DNA of 36,242 nt from an uncultured Lachnospiraceae bacterium (GTDB taxonomy: Bacteria; Bacillota; Clostridia; Lachnospirales; Lachnospiraceae). Where the stretch lies: positions 1-36,242 of the forward strand of contig CATJPU010000201.1 in the NCBI GenBank assembly GCA_949742505.1, written 5' to 3'. The notes beneath the pieces are model-generated. The model saw only the letters and a list, made by a program, of their open reading frames with translations, ran no database searches and was not told the DNA's origin. The translations under genes were made by a program, and so were the position numbers. Of this stretch, positions 23,918-32,200 are shown piece after piece. Numbering within the stretch: position 1 is the first letter of the stretch; each line of letters starts with the position of its first letter.

Positions 23918-26347
23918 TTATAAAAATATTTCCGTAAGATATGCAATTTCGGCGGCAGGCATTTTAAAGCCGTAATATTCTGAAATAGAATCCAATGAGA
24001 ACCCGACGACATGAAATTCACTGGAATGATTGTTGGCAAAGGCTTTTATGCCAGGATAATGCAGCGGTTCTTTGCGGATCAGCCGTTCAATCATATGCGC
24101 GCAGTGGAAGAAATACTTAATTGCCAGTTCATCCGTAAGCGGGCAGCCGAAAGAATCGGTAATCTTTTTTAAGGAATCTCTCATTAACGGCAGGACTTTG
24201 TAGATATTTATAAAACTAAGCGAGGGCTCCAAAAGCCGGCTGACGGCCTGAAGTACCAGCGGGGATATCTCAGGGATTACGGGGGTATTTTTTCCGGCGG
24301 TATTTGCAGCGGTCTCGGTAAGCATAGGCAGGCTGAACTGAAATTCAGTAATTTTTTGAAGGGTTTCGGCTATAAAATTAAGCGAAACATTAGAAAAACA
24401 CTTTGCCGGAATCCGGAAGGCGCGGCTGATATAAGCGTCCAGCTCCGCCAAAGGTATTTCCTGCAGGAAGAGTAACAGTTGACAATTTGCGGTCTGTTCC
24501 TTAAGTAATAAGGAAATCTGCGCGTGAAAATGCTCCGCTCCTTCTTGTTCCGATAAATAAAGCGGCGCGACGGGAATATGATAACAGGATTTTAAATATG
24601 CGGCAATACTGCGGCAGACAGCGGGATCTCTGTAAAAAACGGCGGCGAGAATATTATTTTCCCTGCGCCACTGGTAAATGGTATCCAGAAGCGCGGCAGA
24701 ATAAAGGACAAACAATTCGAGGCGGCTGTCGGAAAGGGACAGATTTAACTGTTCGGCGAAACGTCCGGCAGCCCCGAGTATAAAATCAGGAGTATACTTT
24801 TTGATATAGGAACTGTCGAAGGGCAGTTCTTCTTTGTTTCTGCGCATATTTTCTAAAAAGGCGTCTAATAACCGGCCGCTCCAGGATAAGAAAGGACTGC
24901 TTTTTTCCAAAGTCGGGAAGCGGCTATCCTGTTCTAATAGATTATACAGCGCTGCAGAATAGATATTTGAGGCGCCGGGGCGTGAAGAACGCGCGTGCCA
25001 TAAATGCTCTAAGTATGCTTCCAGATTGCTTTTCAGATAATTGGAAACAGGAAGTCCGTCCTCAGAGCCGCCGGCAGAAGCAGCAGGGGCGGCCGGCGCC
25101 GGGGCAGGAAGCACGAAAGGAATCGAATCTTTGCCGATATATATGTAAGTCTGAAAATGTTCGTTAAGAAAATTGGAAAATTCAGACGAACGGGGGGCAT
25201 AGAGCGCAGAAGTAAGAAGAGGCTCGGGAAGATATTCCGGATAGATATCCAGATAATCCGCGCCGTCCCGGTGATTTTTTGCGTAAGCAGCCGCGCAGAG
25301 TTGTTTGATCTGCGCCTGAATCGAGACAGAGCCTTCGGAGCAGACAGCGCATAGCAGGTAGTAGAGGAGATCTTTTCCGAATCTGATTTCTATATCCAGT
25401 ATCTGCGCCTGCTTCTGGAAGAGGGTGCAGATATAATGAAAAAGATCTTCGGCAGTCCAGTCGCACATGGCAGGAAAGAAAATCTTCATAGGAAAATACT
25501 GGAAGATGGAGCTTTCGTTGTTGGAGAAAGCTTCTTTGCTGCAGGAAGCGACAATCAGAGTGTTGTTGCGGCGCACAAAATTATCCTCTCCGTAACGGGA
25601 GAAGGAGTTCTGCATCAGAAGGGTCTGGAATCGTTCTTCGATGGAAGGCGGCATATACTGGATATTGTTCAGGAATAAGATGCTCTCATTTGCTTTTTCT
25701 ATCAGTCCTTTTCTGGCTGAGGAGGATGAAGTTGCCGACGCTCCGAAGAGCTGAAGGGAGATGTGATAGGCCGATATATTTTTTAATACAAAATGGCATT
25801 CATACGTATGCAGTTTTACGCCTGCCGCAAAGCGTCCGATCTGCTGTCCGTAGGAAAGCATGGCGGAAGCAAGAGTACTGCCGGGAACGGAATCCGGAAG
25901 GATGAAAAGACAGTGTAATTCGGGCCGCGGGTAACGTACGGCGGCTTCACATAACCCGGCTTCATGCTGAAAGGAGTAATCGTAAGGGCTGAATTTCAGA
26001 GAGATATCCTTTGAGTTGGCAGAAGAGCCGCCGGAAGTCTGCGTGCGCTCCTGCTCCAAATAATCTTTCAGAGTAAGTCCTACAGGGATGGTGGAGGGAA
26101 CCTGGGCCGTCAGGGTGGACAGTACAGTACGATAGTGCAGGTAATGTGTCGGGCGTCCTAAAAACTTCATGGCTATGCCGTCGTTGTAGAGGGCGTTTAG
26201 TTCCCTGGAAGAAGTGGTTCTGTCAATTTTAAAATGATTGCTGATATCTAAGGCGGTGAGACCTCTGAGGTCAATTCCGTCCTTGTCCAGGTTTTTCTCA
26301 GTGTATTCTTTGAGATAGCGCGCTATCTTTTCTCTTCTGTTAATCAT
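23918..26347 (-). CDS. LevR-like PRD regulator with degenerate AAA+ domain
   Basis: An 809-residue regulator laid out like LevR/ManR: an N-terminal helix-turn-helix (1-75, with LDISNHFKIDRTTSSRELN), a sigma-54-activator AAA+ domain (about 115-370), a PRD region (about 440-590), an EIIA-like domain (about 570-680) and a clear PRD2 (about 700-809) with His748 in FFHCAHMIERL. The AAA+ fold is recognisable but its working parts are gone. Walker A reads ILPDSVPGST (149-158) instead of GPTGVGKS, GAFTGA reads GASATS (202-207), and Walker B reads ILFLNN (223-228) instead of ILFLDE. The EIIA-like active histidine also seems absent. It should not drive sigma-54. It is divergent from the PTS operon it presumably controls through PRD phosphorylation. 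AAAAGGAG precedes the ATG. Confidence 0.85.
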   Translation of the reverse strand: MINRREKIARYLKEYTEKNLDKDGIDLRGLTALDISNHFKIDRTTSSRELNALYNDGIAMKFLGRPTHYLHYRTVLSTLTAQVPSTIPVGLTLKDYLEQERTQTSGGSSANSKDISLKFSPYDYSFQHEAGLCEAAVRYPRPELHCLFILPDSVPGSTLASAMLSYGQQIGRFAAGVKLHTYECHFVLKNISAYHISLQLFGASATSSSSARKGLIEKANESILFLNNIQYMPPSIEERFQTLLMQNSFSRYGEDNFVRRNNTLIVASCSKEAFSNNESSIFQYFPMKIFFPAMCDWTAEDLFHYICTLFQKQAQILDIEIRFGKDLLYYLLCAVCSEGSVSIQAQIKQLCAAAYAKNHRDGADYLDIYPEYLPEPLLTSALYAPRSSEFSNFLNEHFQTYIYIGKDSIPFVLPAPAPAAPAASAGGSEDGLPVSNYLKSNLEAYLEHLWHARSSRPGASNIYSAALYNLLEQDSRFPTLEKSSPFLSWSGRLLDAFLENMRRNKEELPFDSSYIKKYTPDFILGAAGRFAEQLNLSLSDSRLELFVLYSAALLDTIYQWRRENNILAAVFYRDPAVCRSIAAYLKSCYHIPVAPLYLSEQEGAEHFHAQISLLLKEQTANCQLLLFLQEIPLAELDAYISRAFRIPAKCFSNVSLNFIAETLQKITEFQFSLPMLTETAANTAGKNTPVIPEISPLVLQAVSRLLEPSLSFINIYKVLPLMRDSLKKITDSFGCPLTDELAIKYFFHCAHMIERLIRKEPLHYPGIKAFANNHSSEFHVVGFSLDSISEYYGFKMPAAEIAYLTEIFL

Positions 26348-26391
26348 TAACAGTCTCCTTTTTTGGAAAAATATGTTTATAAAATCCTATA

Positions 26392-26582
26392 TTAGTGACA
26401 AAATACCATTGTTTATATATTTAGAATGAAATTTTATGAAAATAGAGTGATAAAAATAAGGAGTTTCTATGATAGTATCATATATTATTTCAAAATGCAA
26501 TTAATAAGAGTGATAGAAATCATGAAATCTGACTATATAAAAATAAAAAAGAACTTGCACAAAAGTAAAAAGTGACAAAAAA
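26392..26582. promoter_or_regulatory. four helically spaced GTGAYA repeats between regulator and PTS operon
   Basis: The 327-base gap 26348-26674 is very A+T-rich and contains no gene. GTGA(C/T)A(A/G)AA occurs four times in the same orientation, with GTGA beginning at 26395, 26447, 26510 and 26572. The two middle copies agree over AGAGTGATARAAAT (26444-26457 and 26507-26520). Spacings of 52, 63 and 62 bases are near whole helical turns. A perfect palindrome ATGATAGTATCAT (26469-26481) lies between copies 2 and 3. This is a candidate operator array for the divergent regulator. Confidence 0.5.
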
Positions 26583-26592
26583 TATAGCAAGA

Positions 26593-26652
26593 TTGAAAAT
26601 AAATTATACATATGATATAAAAAACTTGTCGATTCGATCAGATACCATGGTA
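26593..26652 (+). promoter_or_regulatory. PTS operon promoter and adjacent palindrome
   Basis: TTGAAA at 26593-26598 and TATAAA at 26616-26621 are 17 bases apart and form a sigma-70 type promoter 53 bases before the first EIIB. A perfect 10-bp palindrome TACCATGGTA (26643-26652) sits about 20 bases past the expected start point, where a bound repressor would block transcription. No -24/-12 sigma-54 site was found, in keeping with the regulator's degenerate AAA+ domain. Confidence 0.55.
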
Positions 26653-26674
26653 AGTGTAAAGAAAGGATAAGAGT

Positions 26675-27172
26675 ATGAAAATTTGTTTCTGCCGCGTAGA
26701 TAATCGTCTGCTTCATGGACAGGTTACGAATGCCTGGACAAGAAAGTATAAAATCAGACAAATTTTTGTAGTAGACGACGAGCTGTGTAAGGACGATATT
26801 GCAAGGCGGGTATTGATGCTGGCGTCTCCGGCCAGGGTAAATACGAGAGTCTGTTCCGCCGAACAGATGACGGACGTCCTGCAGCAAAAAGAAGTATGCC
26901 GGAATAATGCAAAGGCGGCTATTTTATTGAAGACGATTAAAGATGCGAAAAGGCTGTTTGATAAAGCGGGTAAAATAACGGATACCTTAATCTTAGGAGG
27001 TATTTCCTGCGGTATAGGAAGGCATAAGGTATGTGAGCGTCTGTTTCTCAGTGAAGAAGAGAAGCGCATCGTCAAGGAGATTGCGGGAAAATATCATCTG
27101 CGGGTCGAGCATCGGATTCTGCCGGGAGACGTGCCGGTCGATGTGGTCCGCTGTTTGGAAAACGGCGGATAG
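26675..27172 (+). CDS. PTS EIIB, mannose/sorbose family (first copy)
   Basis: A 165-residue cytoplasmic phosphotransfer subunit. The phosphorylated His14 is in RVDNRLLHGQV, the hallmark of mannose-family EIIB. Later blocks (IFVVDDELCKDDIAR, LASPARV, LGGISCG) fit the fold. It passes phosphate from EIIA to the sugar during transport through EIIC/EIID. It opens the operon, separated from the second EIIB (28974) by HPr, aldolase and EIIA genes. The two EIIBs are clearly diverged, so this is not a simple tandem copy. It may serve as a regulatory EIIB that phosphorylates the PRD regulator. AAAGGATAAGAG precedes the ATG. Confidence 0.9.
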   Translation: MKICFCRVDNRLLHGQVTNAWTRKYKIRQIFVVDDELCKDDIARRVLMLASPARVNTRVCSAEQMTDVLQQKEVCRNNAKAAILLKTIKDAKRLFDKAGKITDTLILGGISCGIGRHKVCERLFLSEEEKRIVKEIAGKYHLRVEHRILPGDVPVDVVRCLENGG

Positions 27173-27219
27173 GAACAGTTTTCAGGGAATCCGGAAAGGA
27201 GAGGACGAAAAGAGAAGAA

Positions 27220-27495
27220 ATGATTACAAGACAAACGGAAGTGTTGAATAAGAGCGGCATCCATGCCCGTCCGGCGTCGGTCTTAGTCAATGAGGCAAAA
27301 CGGTTTGAATCCCGCATCACGATTCAGAACCTGAACCGTACCAATATGGAATCAGTCAATGCAAAGTCAATGGTTATGGTACTGTCATTAGAAGCGGTCA
27401 AGGGCACGAGCGTAGCGGTTTCAGCCGAAGGAAAAGATGAACGGGAAGCAGTCGACGCGTTGATTGAACTGATTAACAATGGAATGAACGAATAA
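27220..27495 (+). CDS. HPr-family phosphocarrier dedicated to the PTS operon
   Basis: A 91-residue HPr. The phosphorylation site His15 is in KSGIHARPASVLV. The regulatory serine equivalent to Ser46 is present as Ser50 in NAKSMVMVLSL. The shift comes from about four extra residues in the turn before it (NLNRTNMESV). The retained histidine separates it from Crh. A private HPr inside a sugar operon lets the system take phosphate from EI without the general HPr, or marks it for HPr kinase separately. EI is not in the window. GGAAAGGAGAGG lies upstream of ATG 27220. Confidence 0.9.
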   Translation: MITRQTEVLNKSGIHARPASVLVNEAKRFESRITIQNLNRTNMESVNAKSMVMVLSLEAVKGTSVAVSAEGKDEREAVDALIELINNGMNE

Positions 27496-27521
27496 GTGGA
27501 AGGACGAGGAGGAAGAAACCT

Positions 27522-28430
27522 ATGTTAGTATCAATGAAAGAATTACTGGATCATGCGAACGAGCACAATTACGCGGTTATGGCCCCCAATATTTTTTATG
27601 AACTGGACGCCCGTGCGTGTATATGCGCAGCCGAAGAGATGAACGCGCCGCTGATCCTCGATGTGGAATTTGGCTCGCATCCGGATATTATTACACAAGG
27701 GTGGCATCTGCGGCGGCTGGCGGAGATGTCTGGCGTTCCGATTGCAATCAATCAGGATCATGGAACGGATTTTACGCATGCGATTGCGGCGATTCGCGCG
27801 GGTTATACTTCCATTATGGCAGACCGGTCGTTCCTTCCGTATGAGGAGAATCTTGCTCAGGTAAAAGAGCTGGTGAAGATTGCTCATGCCGTAGGCGTAT
27901 CCGTTGAGGCGGAACTTGGGCATGTGGGAAGCGTGGACGACGAGCCGACTGACAGGGAGAAGAGCTTTACCAGGCCGGATGAAGCCAGACATTATGTAGA
28001 AGAGACGGGAGTCGATTGTCTGGCTGTTGCAATCGGTACGGCCCATGGATTATATAAGGGAACGCCGACTCTGGATTTTGAGCTGCTGAAAGAACTGAAA
28101 GAGACCCTGAATCTGCCGCTGGTTCTTCATGGAGGAAGCGGGACGGGGGATGAAAATATTCAGAAAGCCTGCTCAATGGGAATCAATAAAGTCAATCTCT
28201 GCAGCGAGTTGTTACAGCATACATATATGAAGCTGCAGTCGGTGGACTGGAAGAACGACGACTTAGAACTGCTGTCTCATCATTACCAGGAGGGGTATGC
28301 GAAGCGGCTGAAAGAATATATCGCGCTGTCAGGAAGCGAAGGGAGAACCTGGAAACCGGAGAGGACTGCCGGGCTGAAGGACAGGAAGATTGTCTTCGGA
28401 GAAGGAGAAAATCAGGTGCGCTTCTTGTAA
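27522..28430 (+). CDS. class II ketose-(bis)phosphate aldolase
   Basis: A 302-residue zinc aldolase of the FbaA/GatY/KbaY group, which cleaves a ketose phosphate to dihydroxyacetone phosphate and an aldehyde. The catalytic Asp79 and zinc ligand His80 are in NQDHG. Other family marks are EAELGH (Glu131, His134), GTAHGLYKG (His175, zinc) and LHGGSGTG (His203, zinc), with the phosphate-binding KVNLCSE near residue 225. The body is longer at the C-terminus than GatY. Since it sits in a PTS operon with two dehydrogenases and no kinase, a ketose monophosphate is a likelier substrate than fructose-1,6-bisphosphate. GGACGAGGAGG precedes ATG 27522. Confidence 0.9.
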   Translation: MLVSMKELLDHANEHNYAVMAPNIFYELDARACICAAEEMNAPLILDVEFGSHPDIITQGWHLRRLAEMSGVPIAINQDHGTDFTHAIAAIRAGYTSIMADRSFLPYEENLAQVKELVKIAHAVGVSVEAELGHVGSVDDEPTDREKSFTRPDEARHYVEETGVDCLAVAIGTAHGLYKGTPTLDFELLKELKETLNLPLVLHGGSGTGDENIQKACSMGINKVNLCSELLQHTYMKLQSVDWKNDDLELLSHHYQEGYAKRLKEYIALSGSEGRTWKPERTAGLKDRKIVFGEGENQVRFL

Positions 28431-28529
28431 TGCCAGAGCAATCTGGTGCAAATTGGGACGCATTTTGCAGAAAGCGATTTAGGATACGCTCTTGCATGAA
28501 AAATAGAATCTGTATGGGAGGATTTTCGT

Positions 28530-28949
28530 ATGATTGGAATTATTGTAGCCACGCATGGAGGATTTGCAGCGGGGATGGTTGACGGAATGGAGCTGCTCTG
28601 CGGCAGACAGGAGAAAGTGGTTGCCTTCGGACTCAGAATCGAAGACGATTTGGATGCTTTCGCAGAAGAAATCATCCGTAAGGCCGATGAGCTGGACGAT
28701 GGGGACGGCGTTCTGCTCCTGGTTGATTTTGTGGGAGGAAGCCCGGCAAATATTACCGGAGGCCTGCTTGCAGGCAGGCGGAATATGGAAGGAATCGCCG
28801 GAGTGAATTTTCCGATGCTCTTAGAAGCAATCAACAGCCGCGACGAAGGTACGCTGAAAGAATTGACAGACCAGTGTAAAGCAGTCGGCAGAATGGGAAT
28901 TATAGATATCAAAGAACGTATGGAAGATATGGAAAAAGAAGATGAATAG
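28530..28949 (+). CDS. PTS EIIA, mannose/sorbose family
   Basis: A 139-residue subunit with the active His9 in IIVATHGGFAAGM and the family block LLLVDFVGGSPAN. It accepts phosphate from HPr and hands it to EIIB. It is free-standing, not fused to EIIB as in E. coli ManX. It lies 99 bases after the aldolase and 24 bases before the second EIIB. GGGAGGATTTTCGT precedes ATG 28530. It closes with a charged tail (ERMEDMEKEDE). Confidence 0.93.
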   Translation: MIGIIVATHGGFAAGMVDGMELLCGRQEKVVAFGLRIEDDLDAFAEEIIRKADELDDGDGVLLLVDFVGGSPANITGGLLAGRRNMEGIAGVNFPMLLEAINSRDEGTLKELTDQCKAVGRMGIIDIKERMEDMEKEDE

Positions 28950-28973
28950 AATAAAAGGAAGGAGAGGAAAGGT

Positions 28974-29450
28974 ATGGCAGAAATAGCATTGATCCGCGTA
29001 GATTTTCGTCTGGTTCATGGACAGGTAGTCGTGAAATGGAGCAAGGTCGCAAAGGTATCGAAAATCATTGTTATCAACGACGTCATTGCAAAGGATAAGA
29101 CCTTGAAGAGCGTCTATAAGATGGCGGCTCCGGCCGGAGTGAAAGTCCTGTGTTATTCCTTTGAAAAAGCAATGGAGAAGTATAAGGAAAGCCGGTTCGG
29201 CGACGGAAGGGTAATGGTTATGTTTAAGGATATTAACGACTGTTACAGGGCCTTTAAGGCCGGATTTGATATGCCAAAGCTTCAGTTGGGGAATGCTCCG
29301 AGAGGGGCGGATAAGAAGCCGCTGAGTAATGAAGTGTACGCAACCGGGAAAGAGATAGAACTGTTGAAAGAAATGGCAAAGGCGGGTGTGGATATTGTAA
29401 TCCATACCATTCCGGAGGCAGCGGGCGTGTCATTTCGCAAACTGATTTGA
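28974..29450 (+). CDS. PTS EIIB, mannose/sorbose family (second copy)
   Basis: A 158-residue EIIB with active His15 in RVDFRLVHGQV, followed by IIVINDVIAKD, YKMAAPAGV and QLGNAPRG. It lies directly before EIIC and EIID, which it presumably serves as the transport EIIB. It differs substantially from the EIIB at 26675, sharing mainly the active-site block. GGAAGGAGAGGAAAGG gives it a strong ribosome site. Confidence 0.93.
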   Translation: MAEIALIRVDFRLVHGQVVVKWSKVAKVSKIIVINDVIAKDKTLKSVYKMAAPAGVKVLCYSFEKAMEKYKESRFGDGRVMVMFKDINDCYRAFKAGFDMPKLQLGNAPRGADKKPLSNEVYATGKEIELLKEMAKAGVDIVIHTIPEAAGVSFRKLI

Positions 29451-29463
29451 GAGGAGGAGCAGG

Positions 29464-30249
29464 ATGGAATTCGTATTGGCGATTGTATCAGGATTATTGT
29501 ATTTCTTTGGGTCTGCACAGATTGGATATTGTTTTGCGGAAGGATTTGCATGGATGCCTCTCGTACAGGCCGTCGTATTTGGCGCGATTACCGGTCAGAT
29601 GACTGACGCTATTATAATCGGAGCGACGATTTCGGCTCTCTATGTAAGCGTAGTACCGGCTGGAAATAATACTCCGGCGGATAGCTGCGCGGCTGGGGCA
29701 ATTGCGATTCCGATAGCACTGATGTCGAATATGAATGTGGCGGCGGCTTCTGCCCTGGCAGTAAGCGTGGCGATTATCGGAAATCTTCTGCAGCCGATTC
29801 AGTATAATGTGAACGGAGTTTACGCCCATATATGCGATAAGCATGCGGCAAGAGGCGATTATAAAGCTATCGTCCGAACCTGCTGGATGTCATTGGGCTC
29901 CACCTTTCTGATTCGTTTTCCCATTGCCTTTGTAACAGTATACTTCGGGGCGGGTATGGTAGATAAGATGATGGCGGCTATGCCGGAATGGATCAGCAAC
30001 GGACTGGCCGTATCGGGAGGCGTGCTTCCGGCGCTGGGGATTGCGGTAACATTGACCGTAATCGATAAGAATCAGTATATTCCGTTATTTTTATTCGGCT
30101 ACTTTTTTGTAGTGGTAATGAATCTTTCGGTTTTGGCAGCGTCTGTATTGGGAATCTGCGCGGTGATTCTCTATATCGTGCTCTCTTTGGAAGATCAGAA
30201 AGAACTGGCCGCGGTAGTTGGCGTTCAGGATGATGACGATGATGATTAA
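29464..30249 (+). CDS. PTS EIIC, mannose/sorbose family
   Basis: A 261-residue membrane subunit with about seven to eight hydrophobic segments. It forms the sugar channel together with EIID. Family wording includes GAITGQMTDAIIIGATISALYV, split here between GAITGQMTDA and GATISALYV, and the conserved NNTPADS loop. The C-terminus ends in an acidic DDDDDD-type tail. The start is 14 bases after EIIB, with GAGGAGGAGCAGG ahead of ATG 29464; EIID follows after 16 bases. The substrate is not readable from sequence. Confidence 0.92.
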   Translation: MEFVLAIVSGLLYFFGSAQIGYCFAEGFAWMPLVQAVVFGAITGQMTDAIIIGATISALYVSVVPAGNNTPADSCAAGAIAIPIALMSNMNVAAASALAVSVAIIGNLLQPIQYNVNGVYAHICDKHAARGDYKAIVRTCWMSLGSTFLIRFPIAFVTVYFGAGMVDKMMAAMPEWISNGLAVSGGVLPALGIAVTLTVIDKNQYIPLFLFGYFFVVVMNLSVLAASVLGICAVILYIVLSLEDQKELAAVVGVQDDDDDD

Positions 30250-30264
30250 GCGGGAGGATGGAAT

Positions 30265-31080
30265 ATGTCAGAGAATAAATTAACAAAAAAGGACGTAATG
30301 GGAGCGTGGGGACGCTGGCAGGTATATGCAGAGATGGGACATTCTTACGAGAGAATGATGGCGGTCGGCGTGGCAAGTTCATTGGGAAAATGTTTGAGAA
30401 AACTGTATGCGGATGACGACGAAAAGTTCAAAAGAAGCCTTCAGAGACATATGACGTTCTTTAATACAGAAGGCAACTGGGGCGGGGCGGTACTGGGAAT
30501 GGCACTGGCTATGGAGGAGAAAATGGCCGACTGCCCGGAGGAAGAAAAAGACGAGGCAATCAACGGACTGAAGACTTCTCTTATGGGACCTCTGGCGGGC
30601 ATTGGAGATTCTATTGACTGGGGAACGCTGAAACCGATTATCTGCGGGCTGGGAGTCTCAATGGGGCTGACGGGAAATATTCTGGGAGCGGTATTCTGCA
30701 TACTTTTCTGTCTGGTGATTCTGTTTATCGGCAACCAGTGCTGGTGGCTGGGATATTCGAAAGGTATCGTAGCGATGGAAACGATATTCGGCGGTCCGCT
30801 CTTTAAAAAAGTGGTAAAATCCGCCAGTTTACTGGGAATGTATATGATGGGAGTCCTGTCTGCCTCCTATGTGGCGTTAACGACGGCAGTCAGCATACCG
30901 ACAGACAGCGAAGCGCTGGTACTTCAGGAAATCCTGGATTCTATCATGCCGGGACTTCTTCCGGTAGGCGCCGTTCTGCTGGTGTATTATATTCTTCGTA
31001 ACAAGACGCAGAAGTTTGGCCTGGTGGCGGTGGGAACGGTTATATTATGCTTGCTGCTGAGTCTGCTCAAGGTTGTCTGA
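30265..31080 (+). CDS. PTS EIID, mannose/sorbose family
   Basis: A 271-residue subunit unique to this PTS family. The N-terminal cytoplasmic half carries the markers WGRWQVYAEMGHSYERM, FFNTEGNWGG and the highly conserved SLMGPLAGIGDSIDWG. The C-terminal half has about four membrane segments (around 132-155, 190-210, 228-245 and 251-270). It partners EIIC. GGGAGGATGGAAT precedes ATG 30265. The zinc dehydrogenase follows after about 50 bases. Confidence 0.94.
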   Translation: MSENKLTKKDVMGAWGRWQVYAEMGHSYERMMAVGVASSLGKCLRKLYADDDEKFKRSLQRHMTFFNTEGNWGGAVLGMALAMEEKMADCPEEEKDEAINGLKTSLMGPLAGIGDSIDWGTLKPIICGLGVSMGLTGNILGAVFCILFCLVILFIGNQCWWLGYSKGIVAMETIFGGPLFKKVVKSASLLGMYMMGVLSASYVALTTAVSIPTDSEALVLQEILDSIMPGLLPVGAVLLVYYILRNKTQKFGLVAVGTVILCLLLSLLKVV

Positions 31081-31129
31081 AAAATCGTGCGCTTTGATAA
31101 AAGTTGGAATAGAAAGAGGAGAAACAGTG

Positions 31130-32179
31130 ATGAAAGAGAAAATGAGATTTGCATGTATGATTCATAAAGGCTGCAGTGTAATAAAAGAACGCGAGATTCC
31201 TGAACTGAATCCGAACGAAGTTCTTGTAAAAAATATAGCCTGCAACATCTGTACCACAGATTACGGGCAGTGGCTGGGACTGCGCGAACATCAGGGCTAT
31301 CCGATGGTCGGCGGACATGAGGGCTGCGGCATTGTAGAAAAGGTGGGTGATAAGGTAAAGTACTGTAAGCCGGGAGATTTTGTTGGAATTAACAGCTATA
31401 AGGGATGCGGTATCTGTAATTATTGCCGTAAAGGAGAGGTGTCGAAGTGTGAGAATCCGCCAAAGCTGATTACAAAAGACGGATATTTGGGAGAGTTCGG
31501 TTTCTCAACGCATGCCATATGGGAAGAACATGCAATCATTAAGATGAATCCAGAGCTGGAGCCCGGGTGCGCGGGATTCTTAGAGCCGCTGGCAACAGTC
31601 ATTAAAGGACAGAAGAAGCTGCGCCTTGCTTCTTTTGAGACGGTGGCAGTCATCGGAGGCGGAACAATGGGCATGTTAAATGCGTTAGCTGCCAGGGCTG
31701 GAGGCGCAAGGGTCATCGTATCAGAGCTGATGGAAAAGAAGCTGAATTTGGCTAAAGAATTGGGATTTGAGGTTATTGATTCCGGAAAAGAAGATTCGGT
31801 TACAAGGGTAAGAGAATTAACAGACGGGAATGGGGCTGATTGTGTGATTGTAGCAGTGGGGGCCGAAAGCGCTAACAGACAGTCCTTAGATATGGTCAAG
31901 AAGATTGACGGAAGGATTCTGCTGTTCGCGGCCGGCTATCCCGCGCCGCCCCTGGATGTTGATTCTAATCTTCTTCACTACCGCAGACTGGAGCTGATTG
32001 GTACATATGGGGCGGATAATGAAGATTTTGAAGACGCGGCAAATCTGCTTGGCCAGGGGATGATTGATGTATCCGGGCTGATTGAACCGGAGCGGTATCC
32101 GCTGACCCGGATGCAGGAAGCATTTGAAGCGGCTTCGGCGCCGGGAATGTACCGGGTTTGCGTTGAGTGTCAGAAATAG
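31130..32179 (+). CDS. zinc-dependent alcohol/polyol dehydrogenase (MDR)
   Basis: A 349-residue medium-chain dehydrogenase. Catalytic zinc ligands are Cys41 in NICTTD and His63-Glu64 in GGHEGCG. A structural zinc site is formed by Cys93, Cys96, Cys99 and Cys107 (GCGICNYC, KC). The nucleotide-binding glycines are in VIGGGTMGM near residue 185. Relatives include sorbitol, galactitol-1-phosphate and threonine dehydrogenases. ATG 31130 follows AGAGGAGAAAC; the frame extends upstream without a site. In this operon it is the best candidate for oxidising the imported polyol phosphate (or sugar phosphate) to the ketose form the aldolase cleaves. Confidence 0.9.
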   Translation: MKEKMRFACMIHKGCSVIKEREIPELNPNEVLVKNIACNICTTDYGQWLGLREHQGYPMVGGHEGCGIVEKVGDKVKYCKPGDFVGINSYKGCGICNYCRKGEVSKCENPPKLITKDGYLGEFGFSTHAIWEEHAIIKMNPELEPGCAGFLEPLATVIKGQKKLRLASFETVAVIGGGTMGMLNALAARAGGARVIVSELMEKKLNLAKELGFEVIDSGKEDSVTRVRELTDGNGADCVIVAVGAESANRQSLDMVKKIDGRILLFAAGYPAPPLDVDSNLLHYRRLELIGTYGADNEDFEDAANLLGQGMIDVSGLIEPERYPLTRMQEAFEAASAPGMYRVCVECQK

Positions 32180-32200
32180 TTTCTAGAGGGAGATTAAAAT

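Noticed and set aside
26348..26674. sigma-54 (-24/-12) promoter for the PTS operon
   Set aside because: No GG-N10-GC element of the TGGCAC/TTGC type was found. TTGCAC near 26555 lacks a -12 partner, and the regulator's AAA+ domain is degenerate.
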